Positions 21,448 through 33,179 of a stretch of DNA of 64,000 bases are shown in pieces. Source of the DNA: Pseudoips prasinana. Its lineage: Eukaryota > Arthropoda > Insecta > Lepidoptera > Nolidae. The notes beneath the pieces are model-generated. The model did not search any database and was not told where the DNA came from. It saw nothing but the letters and a program-made list of their open reading frames with translations. Within the stretch, counting starts at the first letter, position 1. The number at the start of each line of letters is the position of its first letter. Position numbers and translations under genes: made by a program. The stretch is taken from NCBI GenBank assembly GCA_951640165.1, contig OX621236.1:31116948-31180947 (forward strand). The letters run 5' to 3'.

Positions 21448-22619
21448 TTTTTTTTTTTTTTTTTTTATAATTCCTCCTTTTAAGGAGGAGCGGCTGTTTC
21501 TCTTGACGTGGTCAAGAACCATAGTTTACCACTCCGTTTTGTCTAGGTATTTCAGGTTTATTTGTCGGCAGTATATGTTCTTAATGGTGTATTGTTCTGT
21601 GATATCTTTATTGAAATATTCCTTCATTTCTTTCTCTCCTTCTGCAATACGTATCTATTATCATAATAGATACTCTTACAGCTGTTCTCTGAATGCTTTT
21701 CGTGTCATACTCTAATTTAAATTTAGGTTATAAGTTTTAGATTTAAATTTAGAAAATTATGTTTTGTTATTAAAGTGGACTGGATTTATTTATTTTTACT
21801 AATTATAATTTTTAAGAAATCTAAGCTGTATTTAAAATATATTATTCTATGTTTTTTGTGATTGATAATTTTGTGGACGTTTCCAGCATTTACCGGGAAG
21901 CCAATTTCCTGCTCCATGTCGTGTCTCCGTGGGCCATTGATGGGACATTCAAACAGCAGGTGTGGAACAGCTTCTTCTTTGTCGGGGTCACAGGAGCACG
22001 ATGGATTTTGTTTCAGTTTGAACCTATATAAGTATTCAGAGAATCCACCGTGCCCCGTCAGCATTTGAGTTTTCAGGCTGTCCAATTCAATTTTTTTCAC
22101 CGTGCTGTATGCAACCACGGCGTCCGGGAAGAACATTTTTGTCACAGAGGCTGTTTCCCCTGCTCTGTATCTTCGGTTCCATTCGTCAAGTGACTCCTTA
22201 CGGATTTGTCTCTTGACGAATGAGATCGGACACAGGTCGTAGTCGGGCGCTTTTTTGGAACGTAGAGCGGCCTCTTTCGCCAGCTGGTCGGCACGTTCGT
22301 TACCCGCGAGTCCTGCATGGGCTTTTATCCAGAACAAATTCACAGATTTGTTCTGTGTAAAGGCCGTTCGCAAGTTTTCGCGGGTCTCGACTGCCAATGG
22401 GTGCTGAGAGGAGTTATTTCTAATGGTTTCCAGTGCTGACCTCGAGTCACTGAAAATACCATAGCTGGGCTGGGTACTCTTGACAACCCAACGCGTGGCC
22501 CTGCATATGGCCAGAAGTTCCGCCTGATAGACTGTGCTGTATGATGGTAGCTTCAGCTTGACGGCTTTTATCTCAGTTTCCCTGCTCCAGTATGAAATGG
22601 CAGCACCGACTTTGCCGTA
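21448..22619 (-). mobile_element. 5'-truncated LINE with RNase H domain, poly(A) tail
   Basis: In minus orientation: coding sequence opening mid-domain at 22619, stop at 21786, a 3' UTR of about 320 bases, and a poly(A) tail (T run at 21444-21466). An exact 11-bp duplication flanks it. This is the classic result of target-primed reverse transcription stopping early. Confidence 0.85.
21786..22619 (-). pseudogene. LINE ORF2 C-terminus: RNase H plus Cys/His end
   Basis: 277 codons stay open from the truncation point to the natural stop. RNase H signatures: Ala-Glu-Leu-Leu-Ala (catalytic Glu), Phe-Ser-Asp-Ser-Arg (catalytic Asp), and Trp-Ile-Lys-Ala-His-Ala-Gly then Asn-Glu-Arg-Ala-Asp (His and last Asp). 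The first catalytic Asp and the entire RT are missing by truncation. After RNase H comes Leu-Thr-Gly-His-Gly-Gly and a Cys-x-Cys...His-Leu-Leu-Phe-Glu-Cys-Pro motif, the usual ORF2 tail in the I/jockey group. Lack of internal stops suggests a fairly young insertion. Confidence 0.85.
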
Positions 22620-22630
22620 ATAAGGCTTTT
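22620..22630. repeat. Target-site duplication, right (11 bp)
   Basis: ATAAGGCTTTT, exact copy of 21437-21447, at the 5' truncation point of the LINE. Confidence 0.75.
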
Positions 22631-22639
22631 AGAACCTAC

Positions 22640-23835
22640 CGTTTTAGAGAGTACTTACAGAAAATTGTAAGTACTTTATTACTAATTATATATTGGATGG
22701 ACCGGCGCGGCGACAACGCTTAGATCGGGCACTTTACGTAGTTAATGGATTTGGTGTAAAATTCCGGTACATTGTATCCCACGCAGACCTAAAATTGATA
22801 TTATTATAGTACCTTAGTTACAAGCTTTAAGTACAGTGATTTAGTTCTATAACTTTCAACAGTTTAAACTAGTTTAAAGGAATTATAACGTGGCCGCGAA
22901 GTAAGCTTGGAATTATAATAATGTGATTCAAAGTAGTTATCTAGTTTGAGACTCAATAACTTAGTAGAATAGAAGAAAATATTTTCAGCGTTTCAAAATG
23001 AGGAGGTAATAAAGAACAATGGCAAGTTCCCATACTTCATTTTACCTGACATCGAATCGTAGCGTCTATGTTGAGAAAAATATGAAAACTATAGGGCTTT
23101 CATTACTTGAAATAATCACAGTTTTTTATTTTGTTTGAGAAGGTCACAGAAAAAATATATTTACATTTTTATATTTTGAGGTTATGATGTCAACATGAAA
23201 GTAAAATGCGCCCTGCCTAACCACAATTCAATATCTACCTAGAAACTCATACATTTCTAGCGTAACGCAGTCTTAAGCAAACCTTTATGCTTCGGGATAT
23301 ATTGAGGCCTATATAACAAATCTAGAAGAGGGCATTAGTTAACGACCTATATGCAGTGATCGAATTATAGGCCTTATTTAAAGTGAGACTACTAATGATT
23401 TATGAAACAGATGCCCGGGTGACGCGCGCAACCAACGCGACGACGCGACGTGGCGACGCATGAGCCTGCTCAGTAACCTACGTACCTATATAGGTACCAG
23501 TAACATATGTATATCGTCTACCAACGCAGTTAGATCTAATTAAATCTAACTATTTATCGTTGGCTTTCACAATAGCTAAAAATATTTTTTCACACCGACT
23601 GGCATTTTCGCCGATTAGCGCCTGTAGACAAACGCTTTATTGTATTTGTTTACGAATTAAAGTCAGTTTTATATTAACCACGATCGCATTATTAAAGCAG
23701 AGCGGAGGGGTGACAAGGAAACGTAAACAGAAGACTGACGAAAATTGTATTCCATTGGTTACTTTTCCTCAAGAAGACAAGACAAGAAGCCTAATAGGGG
23801 TTAAATAAAACAGTCGTCAATATTTTAAATATATT
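22640..23835. other. No recognised gene
   Basis: AT-rich, with a GC-rich patch (GACGCGCGCAACC) near 23418. An 82-codon plus frame (23560-23808) shows no motif. The part nearest 23835 is probably the 3' UTR of the DDE element. Confidence 0.4.
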
Positions 23836-24808
23836 TTATTCATCTTCTCTAACAACTATGTCATCCAAGAATTCTGCCGGAGCTGATACATTTGTTTGAT
23901 GCCTAGCCCATCCAAGATACCACACGAGCGTCATAACATGTGCGCAACAACCTACAGTACGCCGACCAACTAAACAGTTGCAGCAGTATTCAGCTATGCC
24001 TGATCTGCCTGTATTATTATTATTTTCTATCAAAATATAGACAAAGTACTTCTTTCTCGATACATGTCTCGATTGTATTTTGCCTCGTAAAGTGGTTTCT
24101 CCATTGCCTCGTAAGCTGTATTCAGAGGAATTCAATCTTTCACTGCACACTTCAATCCTATATCCGCCATGAAAACGTATATGCTCGCCATATTATGAGC
24201 GGGCTTGACGTATTTGATACGTTCCCAAGGCGAACTATATTAAGTCTCTATAATCTAATGTAGGAAAGACCATTACATTATGTCGGTCTGCTGTGAGACT
24301 TTGGAAGTTGGCTGATCGTCGGTTCATATTATTAATTTCTACCACATTTGCCAGATTATTTTCCAAGTTAATTCTTTCGTTAATTATATTTAATATTTCA
24401 TTAGCATACTCATTATTTCTTAGGCGAGCGCCAAACTTATTTAATAAAGCTGCTGCTATTTGGAAATTCTCCATCATGTGTGGTAGAGATCTATGAAAAT
24501 ACTCCTGCCTTAATATCTTGTAATCTCGTTTAATGTAACCATTTACAACCTCTACCACCCATCTACAAATGGTGATGCAGCGGCTTTGGTTAGCTTGAGC
24601 TGTAGTCAACTGATGCTCACCTTCTAATAGGGAGTGTGGCATATATGTGCGATAACCACATTCTTCCAATAAGCTAATGCTGTCTCTAAATCCTCTGTCT
24701 AATATAAAAACATCATTCTCTCTGAAATACAGCCTTAGAGGAGATGTTTCAACACTAAATAAGGATGTCATTATGTCAGCATCTGAGGTTGTTGCCTTGT
24801 ATGGGCCA

Positions 24809-24831
24809 AAACAATCCATTGTGGATTGTTT
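24809..24831. repeat. Quasi-palindrome that breaks the DDE transposase
   Basis: AAACAATCCA and TGGATTGTTT surround TTG. On the minus strand it falls between the Ser-Asp-Gly-Tyr and Asp-Cys-Phe-Gly-Pro motifs, which are normally nearly adjacent, adding about 16 bases with a TAA and a frameshift. Confidence 0.7.
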
Positions 24832-26512
24832 AATAACCATCACTAGCAACAATTAAGAAAGGTTTTAATAAATTCCTATATTTATGTAGTGAATAGGTGT
24901 CTTTTTGGAACATGTAATTAGAACTTTTATTTATGTATATATATGTACCATCACAAATTACTATTATGTTATTTTCATTTCCATATAAACCATTTGGAAT
25001 GATTAAATTATGGGTTAGCAACTGCTCCCGGGATAAATGTGTTATACCTAAGTATCTCGGCACAAAGTCTTGTATAAGCACTTCCCGGACTCGGTCCATC
25101 AGGGTTTCCAAGGTACGACGTGGCTTTTGCACTAAAGTTGCAATCCGTTCATCGGAGTCTCCAGTTCTCATCTTTATTAACAAAGACACAAGTCCTAGTC
25201 TTCCCCCTTTAATTTCTAAAATTCTTGGTACTTCTTCTAGAAGTAGATGGAATTTTTCTTTAGACAATCCTACCCAGTATGCGAAAATCCTTTCATCCAT
25301 TTCTTGGAGGTTGTCAAAATCTACAGTAGGATTAAAAGCGTTAACAAATGAAAATATATGTTGAACATGTTCGGCATTAAATGTATTAATACTGTTTTCT
25401 GATTGATATAAACTGTCCCAAGAATTTCTAGCTAAATGGTCCCCACAAACACGAGCTAATTTTGGCAAATAATATTTGTGATTGCTCAAAATAATTGCAC
25501 GTAATTGGTCAGAAATGCCATGCAATGTCCCAGTATTACTGCAATTGGTAAACACACAATGATTACCAGTGTTGGCCGCCCTCTTATATTCTGGTAATAT
25601 AATATTTTCTAGTATGTTTGGCCTAGCAGTTTCTTCAGTTTGTGGACTCTCAGGGGTTTCATTATCCTGTGGTATTTGGGGTGTTGCTGCAGGTGATCTC
25701 ATTTCATCAACAATATTGATACGGAGAGCTTCTCTCTTAGTGCGCAACCAACAGGCATGACACACTCTATCTGAAGGTGTCAGCTGCAATGAAAGTAAAT
25801 CAAAATTAGGAAACATATACAGGTAATTCAATTACAAGATAAACAGAATTTGCTTTCTTTCTTTTTATAACCATTCAGGTCATTTCAGATTTATAATTTT
25901 TATTTATATACTTCAAAAATAACATATATATTATTTATATTGAGCAAATACAAAATATGTAATAAGGAAACAGACCAAAGAAATATTTTTTTAAATTAAT
26001 AAGACAAAGTCAAAGATCAATTCTTTCATACCTGTCGTGGTTCTATTTTCATTCGAATAATATTTATCATGTTCTGTTGCAGTTCTGTTGGGTTGTCTCT
26101 TCAAACTTTGTCATTTTGCTTTCTTGCAATTGAACAGCCACACAGAAGACACACATTAACATGGCCTCGTTGACTTGGTCCAGCTTGATTATCATTGGCA
26201 GTAATATTTTGCTGCAAATTCTGATTTACTGCAACCATTGAAAGTTCCCAACATGCTTCACAAACATAATCATCCTCAGTAATCTAAAAGTTAAGGAAAA
26301 GAATAATTATTAGCAATTAATGTAATTTAGCAATCTGTGTTGCCACCAGACTGGTGACTTGTGTTTGAGTTAAGTGCAAACTAGTTATATCTTAAACTAA
26401 CACTGAAACAGACATTTACAATTTAGGAAATGAAAAAATATATCTGATTTTCTGCTATTTGGTACTTCTCCAGACATATATGCCAATGATGGCATTGATC
26501 TAATAATATTAT

Positions 26513-26680
26513 GGAATAATAATAATAATCAGTTATTTATCCTCTCACAAAGATTTACAATACAGGAATGGTACCGTCCCTAAGAATACACACTGATTGT
26601 ACATTTTGTTAATTTATCTAGAGACCTACTTTGTGAGAGGCTGGTGCCTGTTGTAGATTTATTTTTAAATCTAAGAGTAC
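26513..26680 (-). repeat. CR1-like LINE 3' end inside transposase intron 1
   Basis: AATAATAATAATAAT at the outer edge, then a CTCTCACAAAG...TTTGTGAGAGGCTGG block similar to the LINE end at 34745. It lies within the 26284-26747 intron, so it inserted into the older transposon or was tolerated in its intron. Confidence 0.5.
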
Positions 26681-27179
26681 TAAGTAAGTATGGAAATAGC
26701 AAAATAAATATAAATAATACATACAGATAAGTATTGTTAAAACTTACGATTTGTGGATAAACCCAGTTGCAGAGCACGCTACAAACTCTTGTGTTTTGAT
26801 CTAAGATCCGATATCGCCGCAGGGTGTTGACGCAAATGTTGCAATTCACGCACAAGATGCGTGTAGGCCTAAGACTATTCATTTTCGAGCACCCGACGAT
26901 ATACAAATCCTTAAGCACAATCGGTCCGTTTAGAGAAAGCAGTTGGTCGTTTATGCAGATAGGTAGTCCGTAAGAACGCACAAGTCGTCGTTTGGGGCAG
27001 AGAATCAAGTCCAGGGGGTATGCGAGGGTCAGAAATACAAATAAACCAAAGAATAAAACAAAACAACAAGATACTCGTACTAAATACAATCAAGCACAGT
27101 ATGTAGTTATCTATGGTGTAAATAGTACCGCGCTACACAGTTGTCAAAATGACGTTGTCATGACGAGAGGTGTTGCCAT

Positions 27180-28070
27180 AACATTTTCTTTTATTTCAAA
27201 TAATAATGGTGTTTAATAATATATAATATCAAATAATAAGCCTAAACATGAAAAAATAAATGTGTTAGTAAAAATATTTTAAATTAATTTGTCCATTTCT
27301 TCGATCTACTTACGCACCATCTATTTCAATCGGATTTTATATTCATTATTTTCTAATAACAAAGTACACGTTTCCTTTTTTGTGGCAACTCTGGTACTTC
27401 AAGCCACGAACAAAACCATCACCGGATGTGATTTTAATCAAATACAAGTTAATTAATTAAATAATTTATCCTCGGCTTTTACATGTAAAATGAATTACGT
27501 GCAAAAACTGAACTAATTAAATGATTAAGTTTTGCATAAGTCAGATTTGTAGACGCTTCCTAAGACAGTCAGGTAAATATTCGCCATTGTTCTTTAACAG
27601 TATATTTTTCGCATATATATTACCTATAAGATTTCTTCGCTGTGAATAGGTAATGCTACCCAAATGATCCCATTATATTTTGTTTAAATCGGATTATTAA
27701 CGGATGTATAAAAAAGTTAAAGTTGGTAGCATGTTATTTTTATTATAATAAGAACGTCCATTATTCTGGTGACGCACGCGCACCCCACTCACATACTATA
27801 TATATTAAAAAAAAAATTAGATAAGTAAAGTAATTCTTGGGGACAAAAAGTTAACTCTTTAAACATTGTGATTATTTTGGAATTACGTTCGGTTTGATAA
27901 CAACGCCGAAAACGCTAAAAAAATCACAATGGTAAAATTTCTGGACAACCTTGATATATTTAAAATGCTATTAGGAGTTCATTTTTGATTGTCCTCCACA
28001 TATGTACTCTCAATTGATTGGATATTTTAGCAATATTATTATATTAGAGGTATAATTTTTAAACCCCATC
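27180..28070. other. No recognised gene
   Basis: AT-rich. Probably includes the 5' flank of the DDE element; its end could not be fixed. Confidence 0.4.
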
Positions 28071-28248
28071 TGTATTATTAATAGTTTCTAATATATAGGA
28101 CGGCGGCGTATCGAAGACTGATTTGATATAATGTGCCTTTCTAAAAGATCGGATGCTTTGTATTATTAATATTTTCTAATATGTATTACGGCGAAATAAC
28201 GATGACTGATTTTATACAATGTGTTTTTCTTAAAGATCGGCTTCTTAA
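28071..28248. repeat. Two-unit tandem repeat, period about 88 bp
   Basis: Units 28071-28158 and 28159-28248 share TGTATTATTAATA, TTTCTAATAT, GACTGATTT, ATACAATGTG-like and AAAGATCGG blocks in the same order and spacing, roughly 80% identical by eye. Confidence 0.75.
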
Positions 28249-28266
28249 ATTCTGTAAAAGGAAATG

Positions 28267-28404
28267 TATAGACGCCAGCACATCCAGCTACCCAATCTGT
28301 CATATTTCTTTTATAGATTATCAATTTTACCAAATAAGCATAAGGTTAACTTTCAATTGGGGAAATTTGACAGATAGGGGTAGCTTGATGTGCTGGCGTC
28401 TGTA
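28267..28404. mobile_element. MITE family M, copy 3
   Basis: Left end TATAGACGCCAGCACATCC (one substitution from TACAGACG), right end reversed TACAGACGCCAGCACATC. Core in the reverse orientation (GGTTAACTTTCAATTGGGG). A 89-codon frame across it is coincidental. Confidence 0.88.
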
Positions 28405-28409
28405 CTTAA

Positions 28410-31024
28410 AACTAGGCACTACTTTTTCGTTCAATATATATGACTCGTAGATCAAGAATAATATATTGAACCCTTAGAATCACTTGTAGTATCACTTTTC
28501 TCTTTAAAGCTAGAAAAAACTTTACCGAAAGAATTAATATATTGTTCGCCAGGCTTAGTGTATTTAATAAAATTCCGGTCTATCTTCTTTTATCTCAAAC
28601 AATAATTTACGACTAGGGGCCAAGTTTCTTCCAAGTTGGAAGGCTATCTAAACTGTGTGGCCATTTGCGAACCTCTCAAGCGAGTTCTCGGAGCACTCTT
28701 TAAAAATACTTCCGGAATCTAGCTACAATGGATAAATTGTATATTTTGTGTAAGTGTTAAATACAATTTATACTGCGTTTATATATTTTATAATACTTGA
28801 TCTATTTGTTTAAAAAAAACCATGTTGTGTAGTAAAACGATTAGGACTACCAGTAAAATAGACTCTTTTAAAAACAAATGGCTTCTTCTGGACTGTTTCT
28901 TTCCCTCCACGCAAATTTATTAAAAAGATAACTTCGTGATGTCAAGATAAAATTGGGAAAGAATGAAATTTATTCAGTATTTGGATATATATTGCGTCGT
29001 ACATACAATAAAGATGGATTTAAATGTATAACCGTCAATTCACCAAAGTCTGTAGTTTAGAATTCAAACTATGGCGAAAGAGCCGCTGTTCGTCCTTAAA
29101 ATGGTAAAGGAAAATATAGTGCTGAAACCTGAACGCCTAAAAGTTCTTCAAATTTTTCTTGATGACATGTGAAGTCTGTACTATCAGCTTGCTGTACTAT
29201 GGACTATCCTCTCTCAGGGCCATATGTTTGCCTTGTCAAAAAAGCATAGAGCAAACCCATTAAAACGAGATTTTTTAGTTCATTGAAGTTAAAAATCTTT
29301 GAGGAAGCATTTCTGTTTGTTTCCAATTACAGAAGAAAAATAACATGTCGCACAGTCTTGTAAAACTTGGGAAATATTTACAAGGGTAAAAATAATATTA
29401 TTAGAACATAATTATTACGATAAAATTTTATACACGCCCCACGTGTACTATTAAGCATGTTTGTATTATGCAAATTCTGAACTGACATCGGCTTAGCGCT
29501 ACATAATTTAGTAAAAGCTGCTTTCAACGGATCCTATCTGTGCTCAAACTCAATTAGAATTACCCGACCGTAATATGATATACGAAATTTGATATATTAT
29601 TATGTGTACATTTTGAACATTTAATAATCAGGTAGGTACAAGGACTTATAAAACTGGGTTTAATTAAAATTTGTGAGTGAAATTTAGCAAAACTGATACG
29701 TTTACGGTAAGCCTTTTTTATTGACCGCTCGCTGTGAATATATTTCAAGGCCACCCCATACGATTCTGGTCCCAAATATTGAGTTTATGACTATTAATAA
29801 GTACAAAATGTTATTACTTGAGAAATAAATACACAAATAATTATGAATTTTCATGAATTCAGCTCCCACGAGTTTCGGATTCGATACCCACACAGGAAAA
29901 CAAGTTATAATAATTAGTCATTGTTTGTGCAGTCCTCCGCGGTACAAGGAATTATCTCCCTAGTGGATTTGTCTATAACAAAAATATATCAAAACAGATT
30001 GCATCGCACATCAGCGGCCTCCTGGAATTTTAAGGGATCAACGTCATTTTTTGAAGCCTCTTGCTATTGTCACGCGAGATACCGTTAGACTTTAAGAGCG
30101 ACAGCACGTGAACGTGACAGCGTGGCGTTAAAGTCATCCGGCCCTGCGGCGGCATGATAGATTATGGCAGCCTAAATTACCTACCTGGTTTCCACTGGGA
30201 TAGGGATATAGTATTTAAAATAAGACTGATTATCTCCGGATCACAATTTCTTTATTCTTCCAATTAGGAAAATAAGAATATGGTCAAACTGACTAAAAGC
30301 GGACGCACTCACATGTTGAAGATAAAAATAACTAATATATTATTCATTAGATTTCCTGCAAAAATCCTGCTCGCTAATTTGATTCAACCCATGAGATGAG
30401 AATTTTTAAAACGGACTTAACAAAGAACGAACGTGGCTCTGTGAAATATTAACATACATTTCTGAAAAGGAAGCTTCCTCGTTACATACGCAAATGTACA
30501 CAAACGAACCATTTTAATAAAAAAATATCCAAGTACACATACTAAATATGTCTTGTTTGCGAGATATTTTTCCAGGATCGACAGTTGGCTTACTAAAAAA
30601 TTTATTAAGCTGAAACATCCAAACCGGATTGCAACAACTTACACAGACATTATTTATATATTAAAAGAATTGTCGCGAATTTACATGTTTAGTTTAGTTG
30701 ATAGTGTTTTGTAGTATATTAAAAAAATATCTAATGTTAAAGTTACTGGATACTTCATAAACGGCGTACTAATAATCGATAAGAAACGAGAATTAAGAGT
30801 AAAATTTTAAGGACCCCAACGTGTGTAGGTTCTTTTCGTAATGCGAGAGAAAAATAAGATTCAACGGAGCAAGAGAGCTACATTTTCCGACGCCACTGAA
30901 TAGAGGGAAAAGGGCCCAACGTATACACAAAGGCTTAAAGTGATAGAATAAGACACTGTTTCGCACATGCATGCATTGTAGATTTACGCTTCAGACGCTA
31001 CATATACAATAAGATTTATTTTAT
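28410..31024. other. No recognised gene
   Basis: 2.6 kb of AT-rich DNA. Short open frames (29560-29775, 29702-29893 minus) have no motifs. A GC-richer patch at 30000-30180 may be an old repeat but matches nothing else here. Confidence 0.4.
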
Positions 31025-31213
31025 TTGCTCGTATATGCAAAGTTTGGCCTAGTACTAGAGTTATTCAAGCCACAAAGCAGGCCTGTGGTATACTTAACGA
31101 TTATATTGACATTATTAAGTGCTTCGGCCTGTGGCATTAGAAAAATGCTGAACATAATATGTGAGAGTTACGCGGCGTCCCACGGTCTAATGTACAATAT
31201 AAGTAAAACGGTG

Positions 31214-32525
31214 TACAGGGAGGGCCAATATTTTTTGCAAATAGCAACACTAAATTTCTCGAATACCGTTGGAGGGAGGGGTGCGCGGGTGGCGGGAAAC
31301 TATGCGTCGCTACATGCAATTTTAGTCACGATGGAGCGCTTCACGGGACAACAGCGTGCTTTTTGTGTTAAACAATTTTACAAAAACAACGATTCCTACG
31401 TTACTGTACGACGCCTGTTTCGAATTGAATATGGATTACGCCGTGTAAGCGAGTGTCCAAGTGTGAATTTAATCAAAGCTTGGGTCGTGAAGTTCGAGCA
31501 AACGGGATCGACAACGAATATTAAACAAACAGGCCGGCCACGTTCAAGAAGAAGCGATGAGAACATTCGAGAGGTTGAAATTTCCGTTCGGAACGATCCA
31601 GAATTATCTACGCGTAAGCGTTCGGCGGTTCTGGCATTACCGAGAACCAGTCTACGGCGGATTTTGCATCTAGACCTCAAACTGCACCCGTATAAGCTTC
31701 AAATTGTGCAGGAGATGAAACCAAATGATTACATTCAACGTAAGTTATTGGCTGACACAATGCTGGAGCAATTCTCTAGCCTGGAGAATGTATTGTTTAC
31801 GGACGAGGCCCACTTTCACATCAACGGGCACGTGAATAAGCACAATTGTCGATATTGGAGCAGGGAAAACCCTCGCCTTAAACACCAAAAGCCACTTCAT
31901 TCACCTAAAACGACAGTATGGGCTGCCATAACAGCAAAGGGCATAATTGGTCCGTATTTCTTTGAAAATAATCAAGGAAATAATGTAACTGTGAATTCAG
32001 CGGAATACGTCAAGATGTTTCGAGAGTTTTTGACGTCGCAGTTGCATGAATTTCAAGGATACAACAGCAGGACCTGGATGCAACAAGATGGAGCAACATG
32101 CCACACGTCAAATGTGACTTTACCGGTAGTCAAAGAAATGTTTCCGAATAAATTGATTTCTCGCAGAGGTGATATTCCATGGCCTCCGAGAAGCCCGGAT
32201 CTTACACCATGCGATTTTTTCTTATGGGGATACCTGAAAAGTCGAGTCTACCTTAATAAACCGACGAATATATCCCAATTAAAACGAAACATCAACGACG
32301 AGATAGCCGCGATCCCCCGCAGCATGTGTCAGCGAGTTTTCCAAAGTTTGCGTAGTCGATTGCTAGAGTGCCAACGACGAGACGGTGCACATCTCGACGA
32401 TGTCATTTTTAAAAAATAAATTTCATAAATTTTCAAAACGTTAAAAATATAATCAACAAAATAACAGTTGTAGTTTTATTTCTATTCATGTTTTAAAAGT
32501 GCAAAAATTATTGGCCCACCCTGTA
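31214..32525 (+). mobile_element. Mariner-type element, TA-flanked, TIRs and transposase present
   Basis: TA at 31214-31215 and 32524-32525. TIRs read CAGGGAGGGCCAATATTTTT (31216 onward) and, reversed from the right end, CAGGGTGGGCCAATAATTTT, differing at two positions over 25 bases. Internal length 1,308 bases, typical of mariners. Transposase runs 31331-32419. It interrupts an older LINE RT fragment cleanly, the two halves resuming on each side. Confidence 0.93.
31331..32419 (+). CDS. Mariner-like transposase, DD41D spacing, intact
   Basis: 362 codons from ATG 31331 to TAA 32417-32419 with no interruption. An upstream in-frame extension to 31025 passes through the left TIR and belongs to the host RT fragment, so ATG 31331 is chosen; about 115 bases of 5' UTR then follow the TIR. 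The N-terminal third holds helix-turn-helix DNA-binding segments (residues about 5-110, with a Gly-Arg-Pro linker). Catalytic motifs: Phe-Thr-Asp-Glu-Ala-His-Phe (first Asp), Gln-Gln-Asp-Gly-Ala-Thr (second Asp), and Ser-Pro-Asp-Leu-Thr-Pro-Cys-Asp-Phe, the last Asp 41 residues on. That spacing matches the rosa group of mariners. It cuts and pastes the element at TA sites. Likely still functional by sequence. Confidence 0.93.
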   Translation: MERFTGQQRAFCVKQFYKNNDSYVTVRRLFRIEYGLRRVSECPSVNLIKAWVVKFEQTGSTTNIKQTGRPRSRRSDENIREVEISVRNDPELSTRKRSAVLALPRTSLRRILHLDLKLHPYKLQIVQEMKPNDYIQRKLLADTMLEQFSSLENVLFTDEAHFHINGHVNKHNCRYWSRENPRLKHQKPLHSPKTTVWAAITAKGIIGPYFFENNQGNNVTVNSAEYVKMFREFLTSQLHEFQGYNSRTWMQQDGATCHTSNVTLPVVKEMFPNKLISRRGDIPWPPRSPDLTPCDFFLWGYLKSRVYLNKPTNISQLKRNINDEIAAIPRSMCQRVFQSLRSRLLECQRRDGAHLDDVIFKK

Positions 32526-33179
32526 CATGGTGTTTACGTCAGGAGCTAAGTGCCCCTCTAGTGTTCCTCATATCAAGCTAAATGGCAATGAAAGAATAAA
32601 ACAATTTAAATATCTGGGACACGTATTGACAGTAGACCTAAGGGATGACGCGGTTATGGAACGTGAGCGGAGAGCGCTATCCGTGAGCTAATATGATAGC
32701 ACGCAGGTTTGTACGTTGTTCAAACGAAGTGAAAATAACCCCTTTTAAAGCATATTGTACGTCCCTTTACACGTGCAGCCTGTGGGCAAATTATACACGA
32801 AAAGCGCATAGTACTCTCCGTGTTCAATACAATAATGCATTGAAGACATTATTGCGGCTGCCCCGCTACTGAAGTTCATCGGGCATCTTTGCGGGGGCGC
32901 ACATCGATTGCTTCTACGCTACTCTGCGCAAGCGGTGCGCGTCCATGCTAAACACAGTGCTGGCCAGACGAAACTCCGTCTTGTCCGTCATAGGAAACAG
33001 GCTAGATTGCCCTGGATCGGCCTGCATGTGTAGTTTGATACACTGACTCACGCAAGAAGCCAATTTTTTTAAATGTTGTGATTGTTAAATTATATTTAGT
33101 AACATAATTTTTAAGGTTTATGTTTTACTAACAAAATGGATCTCTGTTATCTGATTCAAATAAATAAATATAAAATAAC

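Larger units (their letters stand above)
23836..26882 (-). pseudogene. Three-exon DDE (DDE_Tnp_4-type) transposase gene with C-terminal SWIM-like finger
   Basis: Exon 1 26882-26748 (ATG at 26882; Cys-x2-Cys pairs), donor GTAAGT; exon 2 26283-26032 (acceptor TTTTAG, Cys-x2-Cys-Trp and Cys-x2-Cys pairs, one in-frame TGA), donor GTATGA; exon 3 25783 to 23836 (acceptor TTGCAG). Both introns are phase 0 and rejoin the frame. Exon 3 holds the catalytic core: Asp-Gly-Thr-Tyr (first Asp), a Lys-Tyr-Arg-Asn-Leu segment, Leu-Asp-Arg-Gly-Phe-Arg-Asp (second Asp) and Val-Glu-Val-Val-Asn-Gly (Glu). The C-terminus has Cys-Cys-x-Cys then Cys-Cys-Ala-His, as in ISL2EU-like proteins. A quasi-palindromic insertion at 24809-24831 shifts the frame; stops lie at 24235-24237 and near 24196. 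TIRs were not found. Family call (ISL2EU/IS4EU-like versus Harbinger-related) is inferred. Confidence 0.8.
31025..33175 (+). pseudogene. Non-LTR RT fragment split by the mariner insertion
   Basis: Left part (31025-31213) ends with residues matching the end of an RT palm (Val-Tyr-Ala then a degraded active-site loop, and Cys-Glu-Ser-Tyr-Ala). After the mariner element, the right part (from 32526) resumes with Val-Phe-Thr-Ser-Gly, Phe-Lys-Tyr-Leu-Gly-His-Val and Met-Glu-Arg-Glu-Arg-Arg, the RT thumb region of the same LINE type, then debris with frameshifts to about 33028 and a 3' UTR ending in AAATAAATAAAT. The YADD box itself is mutated, so this was a dead copy. Confidence 0.75.

Noticed and set aside
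24933..25364. 143-codon plus-strand frame
   Set aside because: Antisense shadow of the DDE transposase exon 3.
23690..27395. Terminal inverted repeats for the DDE element
   Set aside because: A weak pairing (AAGGAAACGT near 23720 and near 27370) was seen, but the outer bases do not align and no target duplication fits.
31025..31330. N-terminal extension of the mariner transposase by 102 codons
   Set aside because: It crosses the left TIR and TA site and its translation belongs to the interrupted LINE RT.
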